Shown here piece by piece: positions 13,501-26,901 of a DNA stretch of 64,000 nt. Origin of the DNA: Ophiodon elongatus (lineage: Eukaryota > Chordata > Actinopteri > Perciformes > Hexagrammidae); the NCBI GenBank assembly GCA_016806645.1, contig JACSYO010001818.1:4387001-4451000 (forward strand), written 5' to 3'. Numbering within the stretch: the first letter of the stretch is position 1; every line of letters starts with the position of its first letter. The notes under the pieces were generated by a model. It was not told the DNA's origin, did not search any database, and was given only the letters and a program-made list of their open reading frames with translations. The position numbers and the translations under genes are program-made.

Positions 13501-14053
13501 TGGAAGAGATACCTTCCAAGGTGGCATGCTATCGATATTAGGTATAAGTATCCACACAATGGAAATACAAATTGTCCTTGAAATAGTGTTTGCATGTGGT
13601 ATTACATTTTTTAAGCTATCATTCATAAAATGTATAATTTTTCACTAATTCATTTAGTTAAATGTATTAATGTATCTACAGACGTACCGTAATGCCTAAC
13701 TTAGTACATATGTGTACCGAAAGAAAGTCTGCAGGCTGGCCTGACTGTGTTTTTCGGAGTGGAGGCTGGCTTGACTGCAATTTTATTAACTTTATTGTAG
13801 TTTAATAGCTTTAGCTTGAAGGCAGAAGAAAAAAAGCTATCTTAATTGACACTTTTCCAAAAACATGGTCACTTAACTGAGGCTAAATATGAAAAGAAGT
13901 GAATAAACAAAGTTAACACCGAGTAAAAATTACTTAAAAGTACTTATAAAAGCAGAAATGCTTTAAACAAATATAAATACCTCGTTAAAAAAGGTCTCAC
14001 ATGTCGTTAATTGTCCTCGCCTCCTCCTTTTCCGGCGTCTCTCCGCCAGCGCG

Positions 14054-14072
14054 ACTACAATACCCACAATGC
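14054..14072 (+). promoter_or_regulatory. ZNF143/THAP11-type promoter element upstream of vps41
   Basis: The sequence actacaatacccacaatgc differs at only a few positions from the known ACTACAATTCCCAGAATGC promoter element bound by ZNF143 (Staf) and THAP11. It lies about 220-236 bp upstream of the vps41 start codon in a short GC-rich, CpG-containing stretch, the normal position for this element at housekeeping promoters. Strength and occupancy are not known. Confidence 0.75.
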
Positions 14073-14089
14073 TTCGCGGCGTTGTGTCT

Positions 14090-14099
14090 GTCATGTGAT
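14090..14099 (+). promoter_or_regulatory. CLEAR-like E-box in vps41 promoter
   Basis: GTCATGTGAT is close to the GTCACGTGAC consensus bound by TFEB, TFE3 and MITF at lysosomal genes. A second, canonical E-box (CACGTG) lies at 14207-14212. Because Vps41 works in lysosomal fusion, control by TFEB-family factors is plausible. This is inference from two short motifs, which can occur by chance. Confidence 0.4.
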
Positions 14100-14234
14100 T
14101 GAACTTATGACAGAGGAAGCAGGCTTCGGCAACAAAACATCACTTTGTCGTATTGTGGATGTTTTTGACATGAGGTGAACCCATTTGAGACATCGTGGCC
14201 CCTCGACACGTGCTCTCTGAAGACGTGTTGAGAT

Positions 14235-14244
14235 ATTACGTAAT
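14235..14244. promoter_or_regulatory. Perfect D-box palindrome (PAR-bZIP/NFIL3 type) by the vps41 start
   Basis: ATTACGTAAT is a perfect palindrome and an ideal site for PAR-bZIP factors (Tef, Hlf, Dbp) and Nfil3. D-boxes drive clock- and light-dependent transcription in fish. It sits about 46 bp before the start codon and overlaps a (TAA)n run (about 14241-14262), so it may lie in the 5' UTR or core promoter. Confidence 0.4.
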
Positions 14245-14289
14245 AATAATAATAATAATATCGACTCTGCTCGGATACAGCTGATAGCG

Positions 14290-17091
14290 ATGGCGGATGT
14301 GGAGGAGCAGGTAAACACAGCATGCTAACGTTAGCTGGCTCATGTTGTTGTGTGTGTGCATCAAAATGAATGAATAGACTTGACTTGTTATGTTTCTGTT
14401 TCTGTGGCTTAAATATGTAGCTTTCCATTGATTTAATATCTATGAAAGTAACACATTGTATTGATCTTCCTAATTTCTGCAGTCTTATGTTTGAGTTGAA
14501 TCATGTTGTAATGCTCTGCCACTTTAAATGTACTGCTGTACTACTTTTAATGTAGTAATACTCTTAATGACAGATTGTTTAAAAAATGTATTCAACATAT
14601 CTCTTTGTTCAGGACAGAAAACAAAGTGAGGAATTCACAGACGAGTCAGAGGTAAGAAACATCCTTTTGTGCTGCCATTTCTTTCTCCTCCAGAAAGACA
14701 AGAGGAAGTTTATACAGAGGTTAAAAGTGGAAAAATATTACACCTGAAAATGTCATGCGGTTGCACCAGTATGTCGATGTAATAATGCATCAAGAGCAGC
14801 ATATTGTTGATGACAGGGGTGTGCATAGTTCTGTCAAGCATGGGTGATTTTTGAACTCGAGTCAAGCTCGCTGCCTATTGAAAGGACTGTAATACATAGC
14901 CAGCCTTTATCAACCCAGCTTGATCCCGGAAGGATCTTTGTCAGATTTTTTGAGAGGCGTCAAACACTCATGAATTACAGATGGCTTTCCAGATCCATCA
15001 ATATTACGACTGAGATTCGGCATGTTACGGTACACTCGTGCTTCTGAGAATCACAAGTAGGCTAAATAAAATATAGCTTTGTACATCAGCCTGGCAGGAA
15101 GGGAAGAGTCTTTATAGGAAGCAGAGAATTGAATGATATATCAGGGAAAGGCTCTCAGAGGAAAACTGTTAAGATTGAGCGAATGGAAAAGGGGAAAATT
15201 CCAGGCCTGTTCATAGAAAGAGCTCCTGCATCCTGTTTTCTGTCGGCGCTCAGTGTGTTCAATACTGTGGGACATGAACACTCGCAGGGAAACAAACGTT
15301 CAGGTTGTGTGTGTCTCGCCTCCAAGCGGCCGATTATTTACTTAGAATATTGCAAATGAATGAAGCCAACTGGACGTCTTGCTTCTGCTGTTACCTGATT
15401 GACAGCCGGCTCACTGGGTACAGGAAGTGAGGGCCTGTGTGCTCTGCACTCTGCTGCTCACAGAGGAAATTAGCAGGATAACAATTTGATCTTGAAAGTA
15501 GAAGGCATGCTCTTCATCACCTTTTGTAATCTGGCCATACAAGTCTGATTTTGTTATGACACAATACAAGCAATGAGCCTGGCTGTAGGTGTTTTTGATT
15601 GGTGTCGGTTTGATGCCTCATGTAGTCAAGAAAATAGGGATTTTTTTTTTAAATTATCTCCTCACTAAAGCACCAAAACGAAACAAAAATAATTTTTAGC
15701 AGCAGAAATTTATCAGGAGAATCAGTAAGGAAGTATATGATCACTTGAATCCTGATCAGAGGATTTTCTTTAACTGCATTTACAACATACAGCATAATAG
15801 TTTGTGTCAGAAAAACATGCTGAGGTGAGCGGAGGAGTGGATTCATTACTTTCCTAATATTTAGGGAGATATGCACTCCTGTTTAGCCTTCATGCTCATT
15901 TCTAACTAGTGTACTCTTCCTTGTGTGTTTGAATAATGTAATGGAGGACATGTCCTCCTCTCTCAATCTAAGTTCGTGACTAGTGTGGTCTTCAGTGTGT
16001 GTATGAAAGCTGCATCTTATCCCGAAGACAAAATGTTTCAGCCTTAACTGTCAATAAGCAAAGAATATGGCCAAAAATGGTTACAACACAAAGGCCAGCT
16101 CAGTAGTTGACAAAACAAAAGGCAACTTACAAGAGATGGCAGAAGTTTATAAATGGGTAGTTTCCCTCTGGGGATGAAGTTTGCTTTTGTTGTTTGATAC
16201 ACCTTCGAAACCCCGTGACAAATGCTCCCGCATCAGAAATCTCGCAACCAGAATACAGAGGAAATAGCCTAGATATGGCGTTGTTGAGTGGGAAAGGATT
16301 GTTTTTGAAAATAACATTTTTTTTTTTCCACGCTATTGTCCCCCACCTCCAACCCAGTAGCACATAATGGCAGACAATGTTTTGAGTTGATGCACCCTCT
16401 GGGCAGCCACAGACTGTGCAGCATTGGTTATAAACTGAATTATGAGTAATATTCAGGCTGTGACTGGCCGCAAGTGTTGGCTCACTCTGGAAAGTGTAAC
16501 ACAGTAGAATACCTTAAGTGTGCTTTATGAAATGACTGAATTCATGTTTGTCACTGGGGAGGAGCAGTCTCATGAAAACATAGCTTTATGCGGCATTTCA
16601 CGCAATGTAATGGAAATCTGTTTGTGCAAACAACTCCCGATACACATATGCAAGACATATGAGTGTCTTGGAAGAGGCCAGAATACATAAAGGGTTGAGC
16701 ATTAGTCCTGCTGGGTTCGGTGTCTTGCTCAGTGACACTGTGGATGTGAAACCATCCCAAAATATATTAGTTACACTTTACTTTTTGATGCAGATTGTTA
16801 AACGAATGCTGCTGAAGACTATGAAGGACCCACAGTTCATCATCTGTTTTACAGTCGTATTATACTGCGTATGTAGGTATATTATATATATTATAATACA
16901 TATATTCTATTGTGTATATGTATATATATACTAAATATATATATATATATATATATTTAAACATATATATATATATATTTAAATATATATATATATTATT
17001 ATTATTATTATATAAATATATATATATATTATATATATATATTTAAATTTATATATATATATATTTAAATATATATATATTATTAATATAT

Positions 17092-17122
<31 letters not shown>

Positions 17123-17242
17123 TGTTATATATATATATATATATATAAATATATATATATTATTATATATTATATATATATATTCTTATTATTATATATT
17201 ATATTACTTAATATATATATATTATATATATATATATATATT

Positions 17243-17285
<43 letters not shown>

Positions 17286-20200
17286 TATATATATATATAT
17301 ATATTTAAATATATATATATATTTAAATATATATATATATATATATATATTTAAATAATTGGTTAATCATTTCATTAATTTTTCAAGCACATGTTATGTG
17401 TTTCTAGGTTCTTAAATTATGTTTTTCTTTGCCATTTATGATAGTTTACTAAATATATTTGGGTCGGGAACACAAGATATTTGTCATGTTGGGTTTCTGG
17501 ATATTTTATCGTGGGCTACTATTTCCTGACATTTTATTCATGGCTGTGCAATATATGGATATTATATCGATATAGTTGTATGAGAAAGATATCTTCTCTT
17601 ATTTAGGATATCGTAATATGGCAGTAATATGAAGTGTTGTCTTTTCCTGGTTTTAAAGGCGACAGTAAAGGGATGTACTTTTGTGACCGACTGTTCTCTT
17701 CTATCTCCCTTTAAACACTTAGTCATTATATCCAGATTACTGATGATAATTTATTAAAATCTCATTGTGTAAATATTTAGTAAGAGCACCAATAGACAAC
17801 CCTACAGTGTCGTTGCAATATCGATATTGAGGTATTTGGTAAAGATTATTGTGATATTTTACTATCTCCATATTGCCCAGGCCTCATTTTACGGACAGGA
17901 TAATTATTCAAGGAAATATTGAGCAGATTAATCAATAATGACATAAACGGTGCGCCGCAACACTAAGTGGATGTGTTTTTTCTTGTTCAAGCTAAATGAA
18001 TATAATTGAGATCTAATTTTGTACATTCTGCCCAGAGAGCAACAAATCCTCCACATATATCATCGTGTAGGGCGATAATGTGTTCATCAGCTGTGGCTTA
18101 ATTTCATTGTAATGATATAATGGAAGTGTATTATGGTTTTACAAAATTATGTGGTAAAATGTATAATCCTAATATATGTATAATCCCTAATTCTAAGCAA
18201 CAAAAACAAGCAATATGTCAAATTGAGCCAATTTTATTTTACAAATTTGCCTCAAGGGGCTTTGTGTTGGCAATTCTTTTTTTATTTTACACTTCTGAAG
18301 AGTTTTGTCTGATCAACAGATAAACACAATTATTTGCAATCAACGTCGCGTCTATTTAAGTAATTTAATGGGCTTTTGTTCACTGATATTGAAAAAATAT
18401 TCTATTCAATGTTCTGATATTATTATTATTATTATTATTATGTATACAACCTGTGGCGTTTTCTTGCAAGCAAACAAAAGTTGTGTTTTTAGCTTTGACG
18501 TCTAACAAACACATCGAATGCATCTCCTCCTTGCACAGCAAATGTTTTGAGTAAATAAAATTATGAATTGTTTCCATCCATGTTTACTACCTCGCTGACC
18601 TCTGGCCTTTTTTTTTGGTGCAATACTTGTTTTTGTCGCGTTACCGCCACCAATTTAGTGGAATAGTGTGAAACCAAAGGCAGAATGTTTGGGAACTTGC
18701 CCATGAAGACGTTGCTCCATAGCGCCACCAGTGGTGAAAAAACTCTACAGGGCACCTTTAAGTTGAGTTGAACGCATTCAAAACTCATACGGTCGAGTCC
18801 ACCCCCTTTGTTGAACTTCCTCTGACTTCGTTTTGAAGTAGATCAGATTGTAAAACAGGATTTCAATAAGTCGAGGTGGACATTCTCTATGTTTTACTTT
18901 ACTGCATGAACGGTTTTGTGGCTTTCAAGGAACGTCGTGAGCTGAAGCATCTGTTAGAGGACACTGTGCTGTTGTAATGAATGCCTTTTAAGAATATCTA
19001 TATCACACAGCGACAGCCCATCTTACTAAGTCTACTTTGTCAACCAGGAGGAGGACAGCGAGGAGGAGCCCAAGCTGAAGTACGAGAGGCTCTCCAATGG
19101 GGTGACAGAAATCCTCCAGAAGGATGCAGCCAGCTGTATGACCGTCCATGACAAGGTAGAGCTTAAATCCACCGCAGGTTCCACGTTGTTCATGTACACA
19201 TTTGAGAGATGGCAGCCCATTCTTTTCTCACCTTGCCCTGCTTTTCCTCTCAGGGAGGTGCTTTCGGAAGACACCAGGCGCCATTGTCTTCTCTTTTTTT
19301 ATTCCCACTCTTACATATTTTTCGCTCCTCTCCTGCGTTTGTCCAACGTTGATATATTTTTTTAAGCGGCCACTCTCCGCGAGACGGTTAATCGTTGTGG
19401 CACCAGCGGCACGCATGCACGCCTGAGCAGAGCAAAAGTCATACCGAGTTATGTCTCCTCACCTGATGTTTTATTAACCACTATTGATTTTCATTTATTT
19501 ATTTTTACTTTGAGGATTTGGTCCCCTCTTATTCTTTTTATTTTTTTTATTTTTTTTTTAAACCTTAAAAATAGCAACCGTGCCACGGTGAGAGACGTCG
19601 CGTTGCTGAAATTCTAAATTTGATCTGACTGTCTTTCTCCCTGGGATTTCTGTGCTTGTGTACCTCCTGCCATCCAGCTACCTGTGTGGTCACACCAGCC
19701 CACCCCGCCGCGGCAGACTCCCACAACCTTAAAGCCACCGACGGCACATATTGCCTTATGTCGCCTCATATTTTAAGTGTCTGAATCGGAATTTCATTTG
19801 AACAATTCCATTCTGATAAATCCCTTTAAAAGTCGCTCCGCCTCACAAGGTTGAACCCTTTATTTATTTATTTTTGGTTATTTTATTTGGGGAGATTGCA
19901 GGGGCTCTGTCTGACATGCTCAGCTGTGCCTGTAAATATAAGCATTTCATTATAGACTGCACTGAAGCATGGTGGACTCGCCGCACATCCACATGCTGGT
20001 CTAGAAGGGAGGGGGATTAGGAGGAGGCCACGGAGCAGGGGCTGGGGTGGAAGAACACACACTTAATCTAATGCCAAAAGCCCCCAGTTTCTATAATTTT
20101 TTTGTCCCAGTGGACTCACGTACACACACACACACACACACACCCACACACATGCATACACGTGCACTTTTGCTGAAGCACAAAACACAGAGAGCAGTTG

Positions 20201-23200
20201 CTGCTCAGGAGAAATAATAGCTCTATGCTAGGCATTGAGGTGATTGGCTTGCACGGAGAGAAGTCAGATGTACAGCGCATTTATTATGCTTAAGCATTTT
20301 AATTTGAGGGGGAAAAAAATGCCATTTCACACTGTATGCTTTAATAAATAGGGCTTTTCCACCCCCTGCAATTTCACAGTTTTGCCTCCAAGCCCACCCA
20401 ATCCCCACGCTGCTCATGTCGCTCCAGCTCCAGGAAGTGTTTTTTTTTTTTTTTTTTTTTTATCCTTCCACAGCCTTCATCACAAGATTTTTTTTTTTTT
20501 TTTTTTTTTCTAAATTCTTGAATATGTTTCATGTGTCCTCTTTCTAATTTGGTTTGATTTACATTACATTTGTCCCTTTCCAGTTTCTTGCACTAGGGAC
20601 CCATTTTGGAAAAGTCTTCCTGCTGGACATTCAAGGGAATATAACTCAGAAGTTTGAAATTGTGAGTACATTCAAATCCTTAAGAATATAGTTGTGAAAC
20701 AATTAGACCCACTGGTGCATGTGATTATCTTTTTAGCCATGCTAAAGACGAATGCTAATATTACTAATGATATGATAAATTACTAACATTACTAAAATAA
20801 ATTAATATTATTAACACTAAATAATGCTAATGACTTTGGAGATTTCCTGACTTTTCCTCTAGCGCCACCAGCAGGTTGACATTTGTGTTTTTATTTTGTG
20901 AAATGTCTTAATAATTATTGGATAGATTGCCATTAAATTTCAAGATGAATCGTAATCACTTTTGTGAGCCGGTGACTTTTCATCAAGCACCATATTGGAT
21001 TTATAAGCAGCTGTGATCTCTGATTGTAAATCTGATTCAGGCCCACTATTTAACTTTACCCTCACATTTCTGCTCACTTGATCTGGAGGGATTGACTGAA
21101 CAATAACTTAATTTGCAAGTAAAAACAACATTCATTAATCATGGCTGATTTGACTGTAGTGTCCCTGCTGAGCACATTGATTCAAGTGCTACTCACCTGA
21201 GGAACTGACTGGCCAGTTATCAGTCAATGAGAGAAACAAGGACGCCGTTTCACTGAACATAAAAGACGCCGCTGAGTTCTGGCTGAAGGATTTGTGACGT
21301 AGTTTCAAAATAAAGCGGTCAGAATTCAGTGGCAAGCAGATAAAGGATCTGATCTGCATACCAAATACCCAGGTGAACCTAATGCACTGGAGAAATAAAG
21401 CAAACAACTTCAACTCCTTTAGTCTACACAGTACACTCTTTAGGGATGATTTTTAAGTAACATTTGCTATAATTTATGCCATTTAGATGATCCTTTTATC
21501 TAAAGAGCCCTATAGTGTCATGAATGTGTAAACTTTAAAAGCGTCAGCAGTGAATCTGGACCCCCTAACCTTCACAGTATTAATGCCACGCTTTATGCAT
21601 TGACACATATGGGACTGTGCATCCGTAGTCAAATTTTTTGCCTCTTTCTGGCATTTCACTTAATGGGATAAAATGTCAGCCAGCAACATTTGGCCAGCCA
21701 CAAAGATATTCACACCCGCCTCTAAAAAAAGATGCCATGATATTGTGTCTCCGCAGAGTTCAGTGAAGATCAACCAGATCAGTCTGGATGAAAGTGGAGA
21801 GCATGTGGGCATCTGCTCCGAGGATGGGAAGGTGAGATCTCTCTGCTCATCGCCGCTGGTTACTGATCCAGTAATGAAAAAAAAAAAGATCTGTGTTTTT
21901 CATCTTTCATAATTCACCCCAAGATTCATATAAAACTCATCTTATCAGGGTTAAACTTTATGCTAATGATGTGGAACTTGATGTGTTTGGTAGTCAATTT
22001 GTACCTCCACAGTCAGAGCATTAACCTGAAGTTTTATCTTTACCATATATGCACATATTTTTTTCATGATGCATGAATTTATAAAGAGCTTGTGCCTATT
22101 TTGACTAGTAGGGGAAAGGATTGCACTCCGTTGAGCTGTCAGTCAGCCATCAGCTGTCTATGGACACCCTCTCCATGTTCTCCACCTTGCTGTTATCTTG
22201 TCTCTTCTCATCATTACCACCATCCTTCATGGATTTCACAGTCAAGATATGCTCTGTGATATCACCCTCCCCTTACTTCTGGCACTCTGGTGGCAAAAAC
22301 AAGATCTTGTCGCACAAAAAAAGTGGAGCACACAATTAAAATCAATGCTACAGCAATTGTTCGCCCTCAACCACTTCAGTTGGCTGTTAATCCTTTGAAA
22401 ATCTAACTTAATCCTTAATCGCTGGTGCGGTTCGGAAAAGGAGATTGCATCAGAGTTTTATATTATTCCTCTACTTTGAAAAAAAATAAATAAAATGTCC
22501 CCCTGTTTGGGGGCCTCAGATGAAGAGAAGCTGGGTGTTGTGTACTCTAATGGTACATTAGGGTTCGTGGTAGCCAACTGAGGCTGTGGTCGGGTTTCTA
22601 AACCCTGCGGGGTTCGCAGAATCAACTTCTCCACTAATTGGTGACCCAGCGGAGAAGTAGAGAGCCAATCAAAGTCTTTTCTGACCACAATTCCCCCCAC
22701 TGGCCTCAGATAGTTGCAGAGGCAGCAATTAAAGGGAGAAAATTTGAGTTATTCACCTTTGCTTTCCGTTCTCCCGTCTCATCTCTGTTTCAGGTTCAAG
22801 TGTTTGGTCTCTATACAAGAGAGGGCTTCCACGAGAACTTTGACTGTCCCATCAAAGTAAGTTGTTGTTATATTTTCTGAAAACTTGAAGGAAATGCTTC
22901 ACCCACAAAAAATGACCATCTGTATATCAAGTACTCACCCGTTTCACCTTGAACTCCTTTAAGAAAGCTTTGTTTTCCTCAAATGCCTCTTTGGTGAACG
23001 AAGAATCCCCCAAAAAAAAGAAAAGTCTTGATGAATTGAAGTAAGTGAGGGCCGTGTTTAACAACCGCAAAACTTTATCAAAGCCTCAGTTTATAAACTC
23101 TCGCACAACTCGTGCAGAATAATCCAAGTCTCATTTATCCAGTTTTTATGCCCACTACTTCACAATCGCAGACATCTCTGCTAAAACCGTACAATATAAA

Positions 23201-26200
23201 TCACTTGGGACTCGGACAGATGAGTAGCACGCCTCCGCAAGCGTGGAACTGTTGAAGTATTTTAAAATAGTTGGATTTTTAGTGTAGATTCATGTGTTTT
23301 GGAAGTCATTGTGCTGTTATATACAGCCCCCCATTTACTTGAATTCATCAAGACCCGATTTTTTTTAATCTCTTATCGCTGTGAAGGCATGCAAGAAAGT
23401 TCAAGGTATCACGGGGGGGGGGTGTTAATTGATTAATTCATTTTGTGACTACTCCTTTAAACGCCTTAGTATGCATCTGTTGCCACAGCATTACCCGCAT
23501 ATAACGTAACAGAATACATATATTTGTTGACACTCCTTAATCTGTCACACGTGTATTGTTTTGCAGGTTGTTGCGTTACATCCTCAGTTCAGCAGATCAA
23601 ACTACAAACAGTTTGTCACCGGGGGCAACAAGGTAGGTTTGAGTAGTATTTTTTTCCCGTGCAGTCATTATGTACAGTTTTCGCCATTTCCTGCCACAAT
23701 AATTCATCCTGATTGTGTCCGGGCGAAACCGAAACCAGCAAACCTTCTCACTTTGGCTCGGCTGAGGGCGATGCGCAGGCCTTTGTCTGCTGTGAAAGGC
23801 TCTTAGTTTTCTGTCTGTTTGCTGGAGTGCTCTCGGGAGAGCTGCCCATTTTCACAAAGTGCTGTTCGCTCAACAGCGTTTGAAAGGCAATGCTTCACAA
23901 GCACGGCAAGTAGATGTCATTATCGAGAGGCTACATAGTCTTAGGATTTCCAGGCACTTTCAGGGATCTCCATCCTAAAAGTCGTCTCTGGAAGGTATGT
24001 CACTGCGGAAGGTGAAAACTATCTTAGGCATTAGATTTGTCATTGTGTTTTTGGAAGTAAAACCACCTACCTATAACCACATGCCGATTACTGTACACAC
24101 AACCATAAGCTGTTAGGATGTAGCGTCATTCCAAAACCACCCATAAATAAAGTATACTGACATTTATACAACAGGGGTGAGGAAAAACAACTTTGTTTTT
24201 ATGAAACCCCATTGTTGGTGTTACTTTGCCATTTTCTTTCAATTGGCGCCGATTCCTCTCAGTTCCAAGTTGTGAAGGCCTCCACAATGTGCCTGTGATG
24301 AAAATCAATAAGCCTCAACGGGAGCCACATCCTGTCAAAGGAAATTCAATTTTGTCTCCACAGTTCTTTTGTCATATCATCTCTTTGTAGAGCAAACTGT
24401 TTATTAACACAGCCCAACTGCTGAATTAAAGAGCCTATACAACCTTCTCCTGGCATCCTTGGTAATATTATGCACATTTAGCGGTTTATATAGTGAGGAC
24501 AGTAACAATGCAGGGAATGTGAATGACAAGCTTTGTCCTCGACAGCTTGTACAATACAAGGCCTGAGCATTAAACTGCAGTTGAAGTAGTCCAGCGGCCG
24601 CCTTGATGCCACATTGCATTGTGGTTAAACACTCTCGCTGAGCTTCCACACCTTTGTGAGACAGTACATATACGTTTGTGTTTTAAATACTTGTTTCTAT
24701 ACTTGTGTACGATAAATGGTGTGTATCCCAAAGAAGCCTTGACCATTATGATTAGAGGAAGAAGGATTTATGAAATCTTGCTTGTAATGCTTTCGACCAT
24801 TTTCTTTATGGCCTTCACACCATCTTCTACTTGCCAATTACGTCGACCATGTGACACTGTACAATGACTTCTCCCACCACTGAATGTGAAGCTAATGTGA
24901 AGCTTTCTCACTTAGCTGGAGGCTAATGAGCAATCTGTCTTCATTGTCTATGTGCCTAAATGCTCTGAAGTGGACCCAAGATCTTCATATAAGGACTAAA
25001 ATAAGTTGTTTTTTTTACGTCATCATATCCAGGCTGAATTAGAAAGTTGCATATTATGAAAGTTATATCTTGAAGGCTGTTTCACTCTTTTAGCAGACCG
25101 CTCCTGACCGGCTGCTCCTGTGTAATGTTCTATTCATCTGCTGCCCTCTGTAGGCCGGGCTGCACAGCTGCAACCCGTGTCGTAGTAAACGTCCTCCTGT
25201 TGTCGTCCTCAGCTGCTCCTGTATGAAAGAAACTGGTTGAACCGCTGGAAGACGTCCACTCTACATGAAGGCGAGGGCTCCATCACTAATATCGAGTGGA
25301 GAGCTAACCTCATTGCCTGGGCCAACAATGTGGTGAGTGATCGGTCACAGGCCTCAATCAAAAGGATATTACTGAATGTGTGAAATGTTTATGTTTTTTT
25401 TTGTTTTTTTGTTTTTTTTCTCTCATATCTTTTAGGGAGTTAAAATCTATGACATCGGTACAAAGCAGCGGATCACAAACGTGCTGCGGGATAACGTCAG
25501 CCTGAGGCCCGACATGTACCCCTGCAGCCTCTGCTGGAAGGACAACTGCACTCTCATTGTCGGCTGGGGCACTTCCATCAAGGTCGGCTACTTTTCTGTT
25601 TGAACTCATTACTGACACGAGCTATAACAGTGTTTCTGACTTTCTGTTATCTTCTCTTATCTCCTCAGATTTGTCTCGTGAAAGAGAGAAATCCTACTGA
25701 AATGAGAGACCTGCCCAGCCGCTATGTGGAAATAGGTATGAAATACACTGCGCTCTATAATGAACTATATGATAGCTAACTTTCTTTATAGAGCACTTTT
25801 CTACACAAAGGCTAGAGTGTGATTCACAACATTATGCAAGAATAAATCTGGATAAGACCGGATTAAAACATGGTGGTTAAAATGAACTAACTTAAATCTA
25901 AGAGTTTTACAATAAAAATCTGTGTTGTAGTATTCCGGTCTCAAGACCACTTTTTGAAGTCTGATTTATTTGTTAACGTCATTACTGTGATTTGACGTAA
26001 AACTTTCTGTTTTAAATGCAACCAATAACTTAAGTTGAGTTCAGCTCCTTAGTGTTTGATCATAAAGAAACAAAAGGACATTCTCAAACATAGAATTCAC
26101 CTCTGCAATGCTTTTTGATTATTTTATCAAGACATTTCTCATGGTACACTTATTCATGCACATAGATTCAGTATTAATGGAAATAATAGAGGCGAGTGAG

Positions 26201-26814
26201 GAGGAATCTTCATTTGTTTTCTCTGGGAATGTGGATCTTTCAGATTAATTTGAGGAGTTCCTATGTGGTTTGCATTTTCCACATTTTATCGTAAGCGTGT
26301 CATGCAGTGTGGGACTCGCCCCGCCTTGGTCTTGGTCTTGGTCGAGTGCCGGTCTTGATACACTCAGGTCTTAGTCATGACTTGGTCTCGGTTTTAGATG
26401 GTTTTGACTACAACACCGGATAAAAGTGGGATTTAATCCAAATACCAAACACTTTATCTGCCTGATATGAGATACATAAAGGGATTTGTGTTGGTGATAA
26501 TGATGCAAATGAGCAAGTCAATGCAGTAAAACAGTAGATCTCACAATCTGGTTGAAGATGCAGCAACAAATGCATAGAATATAATTATATTACCATTCCC
26601 AACTTACAGATGAATTAAATTCACTCGAATATAGTGTATATTATATTGTCCTTGAGGCTATTTTGTTTGGTGTCTTTTTCTCTTTTTTTTAAACAGTTTC
26701 TGCATTTGAGACCGAGTTCTTCATCAGTGGTCTGGCCCCGCTGGCAGATCAGCTCGTCACCCTGTACTTTGTGAAGGAGAACTCTGATCACATGGTAATT
26801 ACACTTCTTTTTCA

Positions 26815-26901
<87 letters not shown>

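Larger units (their letters stand above)
6961..14053. other. Intergenic region between pou6f2 and vps41 (head to head), no gene seen
   Basis: About 7 kb without a supportable exon. It contains a CT microsatellite near 7827-7871, dispersed repeats (9893-10170 and 12823-13235), a local direct duplication (13241-13500), and moderately complex stretches dense in TAATTA/AATTAA-type homeodomain words near 8520-8720, 9040-9260 and 12640-12790. Those stretches could be conserved regulatory elements of the developmental gene pou6f2. This is inference from base composition only. All reading frames are short and unlike any protein I know. Confidence 0.6.
14652..19047 (+). other. vps41: Long second intron of vps41
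   Basis: The 4.4 kb between coding exons 2 and 3 contains no further exon that fits the reading frame. It carries a long AT-repeat block (16880-17352), a nested pair of dispersed elements (17357-17962), a trinucleotide ATT run (about 18419-18441) and a possible repeat near 18600-18775 ending in ctacagggcacctttaag, a wording I associate with fish repeats. Several short reading frames occur and none resembles a protein. Confidence 0.75.
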
